Shown: positions 1-8,395, counted from the first letter of the stretch. The stretch is 19,278 nucleotides of DNA from VYFG01 sp022827325 (GCA_022827325.1 JAJDTE010000159.1:1-19278), one strand, 5' to 3'. Notes: generated by a model not told the origin, from the letters alone. A program made the numbers and translations.

Positions 1-132
1 AAACACTTCCCAGTTCACGTCGATGCCGAGACGCCGGTTCATGGCCAGGCCTTCCCCGACAATGGAGGCGCGCCAGTCCACTACGGTGCCGAAGACATCA
101 AACAACAGCGCGCGAATGTCAGGCTTGGTCAT
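1..132 (-). CDS. HAD-family haloacid dehalogenase, type II (5' part only)
   Basis: The first 44 codons of a minus-strand gene that runs off the left edge. The N-terminus contains LLFDVFGTVVDW, the motif I of L-2-haloacid dehalogenase-like HAD hydrolases; the first Asp (residue 12) is the expected nucleophile. Type II family members cleave 2-haloacids or act as phosphatase-like hydrolases, so the substrate cannot be assigned from this fragment. The ATG at 132 is the natural start because the motif begins 8 residues later, as usual in the family. No clear Shine-Dalgarno sequence precedes it. It lies 46 bp downstream of the alpha/beta hydrolase on the same strand, so co-transcription is likely. 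A G-rich stretch (141-155) lies in the gap. Confidence 0.85.
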   Translation of the reverse strand, partial: MTKPDIRALLFDVFGTVVDWRASIVGEGLAMNRRLGIDVNWEVF

Positions 133-178
133 CAGGGCATGTGGGGGCGGGGGGGTTCCGGGGTTTCATGCCCGGTGC

Positions 179-931
179 CTATCGGGTGCCAGCGCTCTCG
201 AGCAGTTCTTCCAGCATATCCATGACCAGGGCCAGGTCCTCCGGTCTGGACACCCTGTGTCCGGCATCCTTCAACAGGACCAGGCGGACGTCGTCATGGG
301 ACAGTTGCCGCATGATCCGCAGGCTGGTTTCCCAGGGGACATCCGGATCGTCCAGGCTGTGCAGCAACCGCACGGGGCAGTGTATTTGGATGGTGTCGTC
401 AAGCAGCAGATGCCGGCGTCCTTCCTCCACCAGGCGCCGGGTGATGACATAGGGCTCATCGTCGTATTCGGAAGGCTGCTCGATCCTTCCCGAGTCCATC
501 AGCTCGGCCTGTTCCTCCGGGGACATCTCGCCCCACAGGAGTTCGTCCGTGAAATCCGGGGCGCTTGCAATACCCACCAGCCCCGTCACCCGCACGGGGC
601 GGGCCAGCGCAGCAAGCAGCATGATCCAACCGCCCATGGAGGATCCCACCAGGATCACCGGCCCCTCGGTCAGGCCATCGATCACCGACAGGGTGTCCTC
701 CAGCCATTGGCCGATGGAGCCGTCCTCGAATTTCCCGCCGGACTCGCCGTGGCCGGAATAGTCGAACCTGGCGAAACCCTGCCCCCGTTCCCGGCACCAG
801 GTTTCCAGCGCCAGGGCCTTGGTGCCCGCCATGTCCGACATGAACCCGCCGCAGAAGATCACGGTGGGCTGCCGGCCTTCAACGACATTGGCGTGAATGT
901 CGTATGGGCCTGAGCGTATGGTGCGGTGCAT
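179..931 (-). CDS. alpha/beta hydrolase (ABHD10-like serine hydrolase)
   Basis: A single-domain alpha/beta hydrolase of about 250 residues, predicted cytoplasmic, with no signal peptide. With the start at 931 the sequence shows the oxyanion region GGFMSDMAGTKA (28-39), the nucleophile elbow GSSMGG with Ser98, an acid region SLDDPD (residues 193-197) and His225 in DAGH. The GGF.SDM.GTKA block is typical of the ABHD10-like subfamily of esterases and thioesterases; the substrate is unknown. The frame stays open to an ATG at 1006, which has GGAA upstream and would add 25 poorly conserved-looking residues, so the start is uncertain. It lies downstream of the M24 hydrolase and upstream of the HAD gene on the same strand, consistent with a catabolic operon. 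Confidence 0.88.
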   Translation of the reverse strand: MHRTIRSGPYDIHANVVEGRQPTVIFCGGFMSDMAGTKALALETWCRERGQGFARFDYSGHGESGGKFEDGSIGQWLEDTLSVIDGLTEGPVILVGSSMGGWIMLLAALARPVRVTGLVGIASAPDFTDELLWGEMSPEEQAELMDSGRIEQPSEYDDEPYVITRRLVEEGRRHLLLDDTIQIHCPVRLLHSLDDPDVPWETSLRIMRQLSHDDVRLVLLKDAGHRVSRPEDLALVMDMLEELLESAGTR

Positions 932-1075
932 GGGGACTGGAAATGCGGGGAAACGGTATTTTGCCGGTTTCTGCCATGGAATTGTACCGCCCGCGGCGGC
1001 TGCCATCGGCGGTTCCGAAAACAGGACCGGCCGGATCGTGGGCCGCGTCCGGGAAACCGGGACGACTGGCCCCGG

Positions 1076-2233
1076 TTATCGCCCCACCACCTGGACCCGG
1101 CGGGGGTATTCGGTCAGGAAGTCGCAACCATCCTCGGTGACCACCACGGAATCGCCGATGCGCCCCCCGAGACTGCCGTCCACGGAAATTCCGCCATCCA
1201 CGGCAAAGGTCATACCGGGCTCGAGGACGGTCCTGTCGCCGGCCTTCAGTTCCGGCGACTCCAGGTATGCCATGCCGATGGAACGCCCCGTGCGGTACCC
1301 GGTCTCGAACCCGCGCTCCCGGTAGACCTCGTCGGCGGCTGCGGCGACGGATTCCGCAGTCACTCCCGGACGGATCGCGGCGATGGCCGCCTGCTGGGCA
1401 TCGATGGCGGCGGTCTGTACTTCCGCCGCCCGGTCCGAGACCTCGCCGACGAAGAAGAGGCGATCGAAGCCGAGCTTGTATTGCTTGAACTGGGCCATGT
1501 TGCAGAAGCAGAAATACACCGGATCGCCCCGCTGGAGCTTCTTCACGCCGGCACGGCGGTGCACCATGGAGGTGTTGCGGCCGGACTGCATGATCTGCAG
1601 GTTATGGATCATGGGGGAGATGAACGACTCCCACCCCCGGTCCGTGAGGAAACCGGCCGCCTTGCGGGTGCCGGCGTCGATGACCGCCAGGGCGGCCTCG
1701 TATTCCGGTCTGCCTTCCGCCAGTGCACCTTCCGCCGCCGCCATCATGGCCCCGGCGATTTCCCCGGCCTGGCGCATGACGGCGATCTCCTCCCCGGACT
1801 TGATCATCCGCATGGCGCCGAGCAGGGGCGAGATGTCCTGCGGTACCAGTCCGGGGAATTGTGCATCCAGATGGTTGCGCACCATCGCCGGGATGGCCGC
1901 GGCCTCGATTCCGACGCGGCCGGGCTTCGGGCCGAGTGCATTGGAAAGGACCTTTTCCCAGCGGTTGGCGCCGGAATCCTCCCAGGTGAGCACGTTCTCG
2001 ACCCAAGTCATTGCGGACACCATTTCACTTTCCATGAGCGGGGTGATCACCACGGGCGGTTCGTGCGGACGCACCAACAGGAAAGTGGGCCGGCCGAATT
2101 CCACCGACAGGTAGCCCCAGAATCCCGCCAGGTAGGCAATGGAGCTTTCGTCGGTGACAATGGCGACGTCGATGCCGCCTTCCCCGAGACGGCGCTGGAA
2201 TTCTTCGGTTCGGAGGCGTGCCTGGTCGAGCAT
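1076..2233 (-). CDS. M24 family hydrolase, creatinase-type (metal-ligand residues lost)
   Basis: A 385-residue protein with the two-domain creatinase/aminopeptidase P layout: an N-terminal creatinase_N domain (about 1-135) and a pita-bread domain (about 145-380). The usual five metal ligands of M24 peptidases are not conserved. By alignment in my head the two Asp positions read Cys242 and Gly255, the His of GHGIG reads Arg317 (GRSIG), and the two Glu positions read Asp346 and Gly360. His225 in the GRNTSMVH segment matches the catalytic His232 region of creatinase, which itself is metal-free. The protein is therefore more likely a C-N hydrolase of a small methylated amino compound than a Xaa-Pro peptidase; the substrate is not known. 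The ATG at 2233 has GGGAA upstream and a promoter-like pair at 2263-2290. Confidence 0.85.
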   Translation of the reverse strand: MLDQARLRTEEFQRRLGEGGIDVAIVTDESSIAYLAGFWGYLSVEFGRPTFLLVRPHEPPVVITPLMESEMVSAMTWVENVLTWEDSGANRWEKVLSNALGPKPGRVGIEAAAIPAMVRNHLDAQFPGLVPQDISPLLGAMRMIKSGEEIAVMRQAGEIAGAMMAAAEGALAEGRPEYEAALAVIDAGTRKAAGFLTDRGWESFISPMIHNLQIMQSGRNTSMVHRRAGVKKLQRGDPVYFCFCNMAQFKQYKLGFDRLFFVGEVSDRAAEVQTAAIDAQQAAIAAIRPGVTAESVAAAADEVYRERGFETGYRTGRSIGMAYLESPELKAGDRTVLEPGMTFAVDGGISVDGSLGGRIGDSVVVTEDGCDFLTEYPRRVQVVGR

Positions 2234-2473
2234 GGTCGTTCCCGTGGAAATATCGGAACGCTAATGTACCAGCGCCCGGCTACTTATCAAGGGGTGGGCC
2301 GCTGCGGGCCAGGCGCGGGTATCCGGGGAGACGCACTGCCGGTTCACCCGCCAGCCGGTGCGCATGGAATCCGCCCGTGACGGCATGGCAGGGACCTGCT
2401 CCCCGGCCGGGATGGACCAGTGCCGGGCGGTCTTCCCCCACCACGACCCCGCATGCAACCATCGACGCCGGTG
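2234..2473. other. non-coding gap between permease and M24 gene
   Basis: About 240 bp separate two minus-strand genes. Apart from the promoter-like pair near its left end I see no gene. The short open frames crossing it have no recognisable protein features. Confidence 0.5.
2263..2290 (-). promoter_or_regulatory. putative sigma-70 promoter for the M24 hydrolase gene
   Basis: On the minus strand a -35-like TTGATA (2285-2290) and a -10-like TACATT (2263-2268) are separated by 16 bp. They lie about 30 bp upstream of the M24 start codon. The -35 matches 5 of 6 consensus bases and the -10 matches 4 of 6. This suggests that the three left-most genes can be transcribed independently of the upstream permease. 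Confidence 0.4.
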
Positions 2474-3373
2474 TCACAGCTCGTTGCGCTTGACCCATTC
2501 GGACAGTCCGATGCCTCCCAGGACCAGGCCCAGCGAGACCGCGTGAAAGCCCTGGAAGTGTTCCCCCAGATACGTCACCGCGATCAGGGCGGCAAAGATG
2601 GGAACCAGGTTGAAGAAGATGCTGGCGCGGCCGGGACCGATGATGGCCACCCCCTTGATGAAGAAAACGTGGGCGAGAAAGGAGGGAAACAGGATGACCA
2701 GCACCACCAGTACCCAGCCCCGAGGTGTGGGCCATTGCAGGTTGCCGAGCCAGACCTCGAACAACGGCAGGGGGAGCGCTGCGACCAGGGCGCCGATGGC
2801 GAACACGGTGAACAGGGAGAAGTGATCCACCGCCGGGCAACGCCTCAGCATGAGGGAATAGGCGGAATAGAGGATGCAGGCCACGATCATCAGCAGGTCC
2901 CCTGGCTGGAAGGCCAGCGCGGCGAGGCGGGCAAACTCGCCCCCGGCCGTGGCAATGACCACACCAACCATGGTGACCGTGATGCCGACCACCTGCATCA
3001 GGCGTATGGGAGCCTGGAGCAGGAACACCGCCCCGGTGAGGACGAACATCGGGATAGCGCCCTGCATGATGCCCATGTTGAGCGCGCTGGTGGTATGGGC
3101 GGCGACGTAAAACAGCGCGTTGAACGCGGTCAGACCCATGACGCCCATGCCCACCAGGAACGGCCATTGGCGGCGCAGCACGGGCCAGTCCCGGACAAAG
3201 CGACGGCGGAAGAACACCAGCAGCAGGGCCACCGTGCCTACCCACCTGAGCAACACCATCATCATCGGGGAAATCTCCCCCACGGCCAGTTTCCCCAAAT
3301 TGGCGTTCAGGCCGAAGCACAGGGTCGTGACCACGAGGAAGAAATAGGCGTGGCGGTTCCGGTTGCCGGTCAA
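2474..3373 (-). CDS. DMT superfamily permease (EamA domain), 10 TM segments
   Basis: A 299-residue, very hydrophobic protein with the two EamA repeats of the drug/metabolite transporter superfamily. The first repeat runs from about residue 8 (YFFLVVTTLCFGLNANLGKL) to about 135, and the second from about 150 to 292. The start is uncertain: no ATG lies before residue 37, which is already inside the second membrane helix, so a TTG at 3371-3373 is the best available start; no Shine-Dalgarno sequence is visible. The gene follows the carnitine dehydrogenase fusion by 121 bp on the same strand, so it may move a substrate or product of that pathway. EamA permeases have varied substrates and export is common, so this is inference only. 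Confidence 0.85.
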   Translation of the reverse strand: MTGNRNRHAYFFLVVTTLCFGLNANLGKLAVGEISPMMMVLLRWVGTVALLLVFFRRRFVRDWPVLRRQWPFLVGMGVMGLTAFNALFYVAAHTTSALNMGIMQGAIPMFVLTGAVFLLQAPIRLMQVVGITVTMVGVVIATAGGEFARLAALAFQPGDLLMIVACILYSAYSLMLRRCPAVDHFSLFTVFAIGALVAALPLPLFEVWLGNLQWPTPRGWVLVVLVILFPSFLAHVFFIKGVAIIGPGRASIFFNLVPIFAALIAVTYLGEHFQGFHAVSLGLVLGGIGLSEWVKRNEL

Positions 3374-3494
3374 GGTGGTGGTCCGGTTCGGTTTCGGGGA
3401 TGTTGGATTCCGGGGCGGCTGCAGAAGCCGGGCGGTCCGGCGGCAGGCCGGGCCCCGGTGTCACGCTGCCGGTACTGCGGGACCCCCGGAGCGG

Positions 3495-4943
3495 TCATCC
3501 GATGGACCGGCCGGCGCCTTCCGGCAGGGCCAGGTTTCTGTGCGCCTCCTCGTATGCGGCCAGTTTCGAGCGAACCGGCTCATCCGGCTCGCAGGACTTG
3601 CGCAACGACAGGTTGACATGGATGAGCAGGTGCTCGCCGGTGGCGGCGAGCCGTCCGTCCTCGGTTTCGAGGCGGTGGAACACGCGCAGCCTCTTGCCGG
3701 AACCCTGCAGCACCTGGGTCGTTACCCGGATGCCTTCCCCGGCATGGAGTTCATCGAGGTGCCGAATATGGGTTTCCACGGTAAAGAAGCTGAGTCCCCG
3801 GTCGACGTAATCCTGGTCCGCGCCAACCAGCGCCATGATCCGGTCGTTGGCCTGGGAGAACACTTCCAGGTAGTGCGCCTCGTTCATGTGCCCGTTGTAG
3901 TCAAGCCAGCTCTGGGGGACCTGGCGACGGAACATTTCGACGGGTTCCGGCGCCGCCGGCCCCTCGGGAACCAGGCTGCGGTCATGTTCGTTGAGCGTGG
4001 CGCCGGCACCCCAGTCGGTGCGCTTGAGTGCCCGCATCATGCCCACGAGATTGTCGTCCCGGACCCGTTCCATCTCCCTTGGCGTCATGCCGCCGGACTG
4101 CCGGTCGCACTGGTCCGCGATGGTGTCGATCAGGGTGTCGGTCAGTTCCGGCACGTCCATCAGCTTGGTCCAGGGCCATTTCAGCGCCGGTCCGAACTGG
4201 GCCATGAAATGCCGCATGCCGCCCTCGCCTCCGGCCAGCCAGAATGTCTGGAAACTGCCCATCTGTGCCCAGCGAAGACCGCAGCCGAAACGGATGGAAT
4301 CGTCGATTTCCCGTGTCGTGGCAATGCCGTCGCTGACCAGCCAGAGCGCCTCGCGCCACAGCGCCTCCTGCAGCCTGTCGTTCACGTGTCCGTCGATTTC
4401 CTTGCGGATGAGCAGCGGATACATGCCGACACCCCGCATCAGTTCCACCGCCCGGTCCCTTATCGCCCCGTCGGTGCACGGTGACGGCACGACCTCCACC
4501 AGCGGAAGCAGATAGACCGGATTGAACGGATGCACCACCAGAATCTGCTCCGGACGGACGGCGCCCTCGCAGAGTTCCGACGGCTTGAAGCCCGAGGTGG
4601 AGGAGGCCAGTACCGCATCCGCCGGGGCATGGGCCTGGATATCGCGGTACACGGCGCGCTTGATGTCGAGCCGTTCCGGCACGCTTTCCTGGATCCACCG
4701 GGCACCGCCGACGGCATCGTTGATATTCGTGACGAGGTCCAGCCTGCCTTCGTCCGGCAGGGCGTAGTCGTACAGGGACGGCAGGCTCCTGCGGGCGTTG
4801 GCGAGCACCTCGCCGATCTTGCGTTCTGCATCGGAGTCGGGATCGTAGACCGCCACGTCCCATCCGTTCAGCAGGAACCGGGCGGTCCAGCCGCCGCCGA
4901 TGACGCCGCCGCCGATGATGGCCGCCTTCTGGGCCTCACTCAT
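3495..4943 (-). CDS. lcdH: L-carnitine dehydrogenase fused to betainyl-CoA thioesterase-like domain
   Basis: A two-domain cytoplasmic enzyme of 482 residues. Residues 1-320 form a 3-hydroxyacyl-CoA dehydrogenase-fold dehydrogenase with the NAD-binding loop GGGVIGGGW (11-19), SSTSG (114-118) and HPFNP (138-142, catalytic His138). It closely resembles L-carnitine 3-dehydrogenases, which oxidise L-carnitine to 3-dehydrocarnitine with NAD. Residues 335-455 are a hot-dog thioesterase with DYNGHMNEAHY (348-358), as in 4-hydroxybenzoyl-CoA-thioesterase-like proteins. In carnitine catabolism the separate thioesterase hydrolyses betainyl-CoA to glycine betaine. The gene starts with ATG at 4943, overlapping the BKACE stop by 4 bp (ATGA), so the two are translationally coupled. 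Together they cover the path from carnitine to glycine betaine. I cannot exclude a related hydroxy-acid substrate. Confidence 0.93.
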   Translation of the reverse strand: MSEAQKAAIIGGGVIGGGWTARFLLNGWDVAVYDPDSDAERKIGEVLANARRSLPSLYDYALPDEGRLDLVTNINDAVGGARWIQESVPERLDIKRAVYRDIQAHAPADAVLASSTSGFKPSELCEGAVRPEQILVVHPFNPVYLLPLVEVVPSPCTDGAIRDRAVELMRGVGMYPLLIRKEIDGHVNDRLQEALWREALWLVSDGIATTREIDDSIRFGCGLRWAQMGSFQTFWLAGGEGGMRHFMAQFGPALKWPWTKLMDVPELTDTLIDTIADQCDRQSGGMTPREMERVRDDNLVGMMRALKRTDWGAGATLNEHDRSLVPEGPAAPEPVEMFRRQVPQSWLDYNGHMNEAHYLEVFSQANDRIMALVGADQDYVDRGLSFFTVETHIRHLDELHAGEGIRVTTQVLQGSGKRLRVFHRLETEDGRLAATGEHLLIHVNLSLRKSCEPDEPVRSKLAAYEEAHRNLALPEGAGRSIG

Positions 4944-5851
4944 CGAGGCGCATGCTTGGTGAGTTGCAGCTTTTCCCTGACTTCCCCGGGGCCGATGACC
5001 CTGGCGCCCATGTTCTCCACGATTCGGCGTGCCTTTTCCACCAGCTGGGCGTTGGTGGCGAGCACGCCCCGTTCCAGGTAGAGGTTGTCCTCGAGCCCGA
5101 CGCGCACGTTGCCGCCGGCCAGTACCGCGGCGGCGACATAGGGCATCTCGTTGCGGCTGATGGAAAACGCGGAGAACACCCAGTCTTCGGGCACGTTGTT
5201 CACCATGGCCAGGAAGGTGTTGAGATCATCCGGCGCCCCCCAGGGTATGCCCATGCAAAGCTGGACCATGACGGGCGCATCGATCAGTCCTTCACGGACG
5301 AGTTGCTTGGCGAACCACAGGTGTCCGGTCTCGAAGGCTTCGACCTCTACCCGCACGCCGAGTTTCTGCATCAGTCCGGCCATGGCCCGGAGCATGCCGG
5401 GGGTATTGACCATGATGTAGTCCGCCTCGGCGAAGTTCATGGTGCCGCAGTCCAGGGTGCAGATTTCCGGCCGGCACTCGGCTACGTGGGCCACGCGCTC
5501 CTCGGCACTGGCCATGTCGGTGCCGGCGTCCGCCGGGGGCAGGGGGCGGCCTGTGCTTCCCAGCACCAGGTCTCCGCCCATGCCGGCGGTGAGGTTCACC
5601 ACCACGTCCACCTCCGAATCCCGGATGCGCTCGGTCACTTCCCGGAAGTGCCCGACATCACGGCCGGGCTGGCCGGTCTCCGGGTCCCGGACATGGCAAT
5701 GCACGATGGCGGCCCCGGCGCGCGCGGCCTCGATGGCGGCATCGGCGATCTCCCTGGGGCTGCGCGGCACATGCTCGGACCTGTCCTGGGTGCCGCCGGA
5801 ACCGGTGACGGCGCAGGTGATGAAGACTTCGCGGTTCATTTCTAGGGGCAT
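4940..5851 (-). CDS. beta-keto-acid cleavage enzyme (BKACE), probable 3-dehydrocarnitine cleavage
   Basis: A 303-residue TIM-barrel enzyme of the BKACE (former DUF849) family, of full length. Zn ligands are visible: His51 and His53 in HCHVRDP and Glu254 in GLEDN. The family condenses a beta-keto acid with acetyl-CoA to give acetoacetate and a new acyl-CoA. Next to a carnitine dehydrogenase, the expected reaction is 3-dehydrocarnitine plus acetyl-CoA to betainyl-CoA plus acetoacetate (the CdhC-type step of Pseudomonas). The ATG at 5851 is preceded by GGAG at a 6-base spacing, better than the internal ATG four codons on. A TATACT -10-like element lies about 40 bp upstream. The stop overlaps the dehydrogenase-thioesterase fusion start by 4 bp, consistent with a single pathway unit. 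Confidence 0.93.
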   Translation of the reverse strand: MPLEMNREVFITCAVTGSGGTQDRSEHVPRSPREIADAAIEAARAGAAIVHCHVRDPETGQPGRDVGHFREVTERIRDSEVDVVVNLTAGMGGDLVLGSTGRPLPPADAGTDMASAEERVAHVAECRPEICTLDCGTMNFAEADYIMVNTPGMLRAMAGLMQKLGVRVEVEAFETGHLWFAKQLVREGLIDAPVMVQLCMGIPWGAPDDLNTFLAMVNNVPEDWVFSAFSISRNEMPYVAAAVLAGGNVRVGLEDNLYLERGVLATNAQLVEKARRIVENMGARVIGPGEVREKLQLTKHAPR

Positions 5852-5998
5852 GTGCGACTCCGTGGTGATTTCTGTGGATGGTTGGGAAGTGGAAGTATAC
5901 TGAGATTGGCCCGGATTCGTCGCAGCGCCGGGACGGCCTGTCCCTGGGCGGCCGGTTTCGGCCGTGAATGTCGAATTTCCGGTGCAGGCGGCCGGTTC
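5852..5998. other. short intergenic region upstream of the BKACE gene
   Basis: A 147-bp gap. It holds the GGAG ribosome-binding site, the -10-like element, and a perfect 6-bp stem with a 4-base loop (5949-5964) without a U-tract. No gene is seen. Confidence 0.45.
5894..5899 (-). promoter_or_regulatory. putative -10 element of the carnitine operon
   Basis: TATACT on the minus strand, about 43 bp upstream of the BKACE start codon. It sits in a 12-base string (5889-5900) that recurs exactly upstream of pncB. No good -35 hexamer is seen at 16-18 bp, so an activator may be needed. Confidence 0.35.
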
Positions 5999-6964
5999 TC
6001 AGGGACGCACGGCGTATCCGAGGGACTTGTCCACCCGGTTCTGCAGCGGTTGTCCGTTGCAGTACCGTTCAAGTTGATCAATGAACTGACGCGCGAGATC
6101 TTCCTCGAAGGCGTGATAGTCCCCGGAGATGTGGGGCGACACGAACAGGTTGGGGGTATCCCACAACGGGCTGTCGGCGGGCAGGGGCTCCGTGCGAAAG
6201 ACGTCCAGCATGGCCCCGGCGAGGGCACCTGTTTCAAGTGCCTCCCTGAGCGCCTCCTCGTCCTGGGCATCGCCGCGGCCGATGTTGACGAAGCGCGCCC
6301 CGGGCTTCATGGCCGAGAAGAATCCCCGGTCGAAAATCCCCCTGGTCTCTGCCGTGGAAGGCAATACGCCAATGACCCAATCCGCATTCCCGGCCAGTGC
6401 CTTCAGTTCGCCGAATCCGTGTATGCGGCCGAAAACGGGATCGTGATCCCGGGCACTGCGGCCGATGCCCTGGACACGGAGCCCTGCAGCCCCCAGCAAT
6501 GCCCCCACGGCGTGTCCGATGCTGCCGACCCCGACCACGAGCGCACACTGGTTTTCCAGGCAATCGGAACGGCGGGACTCCCAGACATGCCCTTTCTGCA
6601 TATCCCAGGATGCGCGGAACCCCTTGGCCTCGGCCAGCAGGTAGCCGAGTACGGTTTCCGCCATGGCCCTGTCGAAGATGCCGCGGGCGTTGGTGATCTC
6701 CACGTCGCTGTCCACCAGGGCGGGAAACAGCAGCGAATCGACGCCCGCACGGCACAGGTGAATCCAGCGCAGGCTGTCAGCGCAGGCCCAGTGGGTCTCC
6801 AGATCACGCCCGCGGAGTTCCCAGCCCAGAAGGATTTCGGTCCCGCCCAGGGCATCGCGCAGGGCGTCCCCGTCCGGAGCGAAGTGGATATCCACCCGGG
6901 GAGGGAAGGCATCCAGCCCGGGGACGTCGGACTTCGAGGCGGCGCCGCCGATCAGCAGTTTCAT
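5999..6964 (-). CDS. D-isomer-specific 2-hydroxyacid dehydrogenase (NAD(P)-dependent)
   Basis: A 321-residue protein of the D-2-hydroxyacid dehydrogenase family, usual length. The nucleotide-binding loop GVGSIG is at 145-150. The catalytic triad is visible as Arg230 (NIGRGD), Glu259 (FRTEP) and His278 (SPHISG). Members reduce 2-keto acids such as glyoxylate, hydroxypyruvate or pyruvate, or oxidise the matching D-hydroxy acids. It is closer to the glyoxylate/hydroxypyruvate reductase type than to formate or phosphoglycerate dehydrogenases, judged by length and lack of an ACT domain. It lies 72 bp downstream of pncB and 147 bp upstream of the BKACE gene on the same strand. A role in handling glyoxylate from betaine or creatine-type degradation is possible but not shown. 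The start codon lacks a clear ribosome-binding site. Confidence 0.9.
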   Translation of the reverse strand: MKLLIGGAASKSDVPGLDAFPPRVDIHFAPDGDALRDALGGTEILLGWELRGRDLETHWACADSLRWIHLCRAGVDSLLFPALVDSDVEITNARGIFDRAMAETVLGYLLAEAKGFRASWDMQKGHVWESRRSDCLENQCALVVGVGSIGHAVGALLGAAGLRVQGIGRSARDHDPVFGRIHGFGELKALAGNADWVIGVLPSTAETRGIFDRGFFSAMKPGARFVNIGRGDAQDEEALREALETGALAGAMLDVFRTEPLPADSPLWDTPNLFVSPHISGDYHAFEEDLARQFIDQLERYCNGQPLQNRVDKSLGYAVRP

Positions 6965-7036
6965 GAGTTCAGATGTTGAGGGTGCGGATGTGCGGGTTTC
7001 ATTCCGGGGCGTTGCGTGTACGGGGCGGCCGGCGGG

Positions 7037-8347
7037 TCAGACGTCGAGTGCCCCGCGGCCCACGTTCTCGGTGCCGAACAGCCGGATGTAGCGTTCGACT
7101 TCCTCCGGCGGCCCCGATGCCTTGAACAGGTTGTCGGACAGTTTCACCGTGGGCCTGCCGTTTGCCCGGGTAACCTTGCAGACCAGGGAGAGCGCGCGGA
7201 GCTGTTCGTTCGCGGTGGGCGTGCAGTCGCGGAAATCGTTGGTCAGGTGCGTGCCCCAGCCAAACCCCAGCCTGACCCGGCCCTGGAAGTGATGGTAGGT
7301 CCGCTCGATGCTGTCCACGTCGAGGCCATCCGAGAAGATCAGCAGTTTTTCCCTCGGGTCCTGTCCCCGTTCCTGCCACCAGCGGATGAGCTCCTCACCA
7401 CCTTCGACGGGGTCTTTCGAATCGATCCGGCAGCCGCTCCAGCCACTGATCCATTCGGGGGCGTTCCGCAGGAAATGGGTGGTACCGAACGTGTCGGGCA
7501 GGACGATCAGCAGGTTGCCGTCATAGGTTCTCTGCCAGCTCTGCAGTACCGAATACGGCGATTGCAGCAGGGCCTCGTCGCTGTCCGCCAGGGTGGCCTG
7601 GACCATGGGCAGTTCATGGGCATTGGTGCCGATGGCATCCAGGTCCAGTTCCATGGCCATCAGTACGTTGCTGGTGCCGATGAACGAATCCCCCAAACCT
7701 TCCTGCATGGCAGCGATGCACCAGCGCTGCCAGAGAAATCCGTGTCGCCGGCGTGTTCCGAAATCGGCAATCCGGAGTCCGGGCAGGGCTTTCAGTCTCA
7801 CCACCTTCTCCCACAGTTTCGCCTTCGCGCGGGCGTATAGAACATCCAGTTCAAACCGCCCGACGGATGAAAGTGCCGTGCGTGCCCGCAGTTCGCTGAT
7901 GATCGAAAGGGAGGGTATTTCCCACAGCGTGACATCGGCCCAGGAGCCGCTGAAATTGATGCGGTACTGGCCGTCCTCCACCCGCAGGTCATATTCCGGC
8001 AGCGAGTAGTCCATGAACCAGTTGAGAAACTCCTCGGTGAACAGACGTTTCTTGCCGTAGAACGTGTTGCCGGCCAGCCAGATATATTCCTTGTTGGTGA
8101 GTTTGATGGTGCGGGCGTGGTCCAGTTGCTCGATGAGTTCGCCTTTGTCCACCTCATCGGCGATCCGCACCGACGGGTTGCGGTTGATGAGGGAAAATGT
8201 CACCGGGACATCCTTGAATTCCTTCCAGATGGTCTGCAGCATCAGGAGCTTGTAGATATCCGTGTCCAGAATGCTGCGGATAATGGGATCAAGCTTGAAG
8301 GTGTGATTGTAGAGCCGCGTTGCGATGTCGGTCATATGGGGCTGCAT
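7037..8347 (-). CDS. pncB: nicotinate phosphoribosyltransferase
   Basis: A 436-residue cytoplasmic enzyme of the NAD salvage (Preiss-Handler) pathway: nicotinate plus PRPP, driven by ATP, to nicotinate mononucleotide. Family motifs are LDTDIYKLLM (27-36), DFGTRRRHG (195-203), GTSNV (224-228) and the His of TNAHELPM (His244), which matches the phosphorylated His of the Salmonella and E. coli enzyme. Length agrees with the bacterial family. The open frame extends to 8554, but those residues are low-complexity and the conserved fold begins near MTDIATRLYNHTF. Both ATG 8347 and ATG 8335 are possible and neither has a clear Shine-Dalgarno sequence. A TATACT and an 18-bp palindrome lie upstream. 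Several downstream enzymes use NAD, but a metabolic link is conjecture. Confidence 0.95.
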   Translation of the reverse strand: MQPHMTDIATRLYNHTFKLDPIIRSILDTDIYKLLMLQTIWKEFKDVPVTFSLINRNPSVRIADEVDKGELIEQLDHARTIKLTNKEYIWLAGNTFYGKKRLFTEEFLNWFMDYSLPEYDLRVEDGQYRINFSGSWADVTLWEIPSLSIISELRARTALSSVGRFELDVLYARAKAKLWEKVVRLKALPGLRIADFGTRRRHGFLWQRWCIAAMQEGLGDSFIGTSNVLMAMELDLDAIGTNAHELPMVQATLADSDEALLQSPYSVLQSWQRTYDGNLLIVLPDTFGTTHFLRNAPEWISGWSGCRIDSKDPVEGGEELIRWWQERGQDPREKLLIFSDGLDVDSIERTYHHFQGRVRLGFGWGTHLTNDFRDCTPTANEQLRALSLVCKVTRANGRPTVKLSDNLFKASGPPEEVERYIRLFGTENVGRGALDV

Positions 8348-8395
8348 CGGGCTGCGTCGTGGGCGAGTCGGGGAAGGGCGGAAAATGTGCGTGGA

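Noticed and set aside
926..2380. A 484-codon plus-strand open frame opposite the M24 hydrolase
   Set aside because: Antisense to a well-supported gene, composition typical of a shadow frame, no motif.
5949..5964. A 6-bp GC stem with a 4-base loop as a terminator of the 2-hydroxyacid dehydrogenase gene
   Set aside because: Short stem with no U-tract; such stems are common in this GC-rich DNA.
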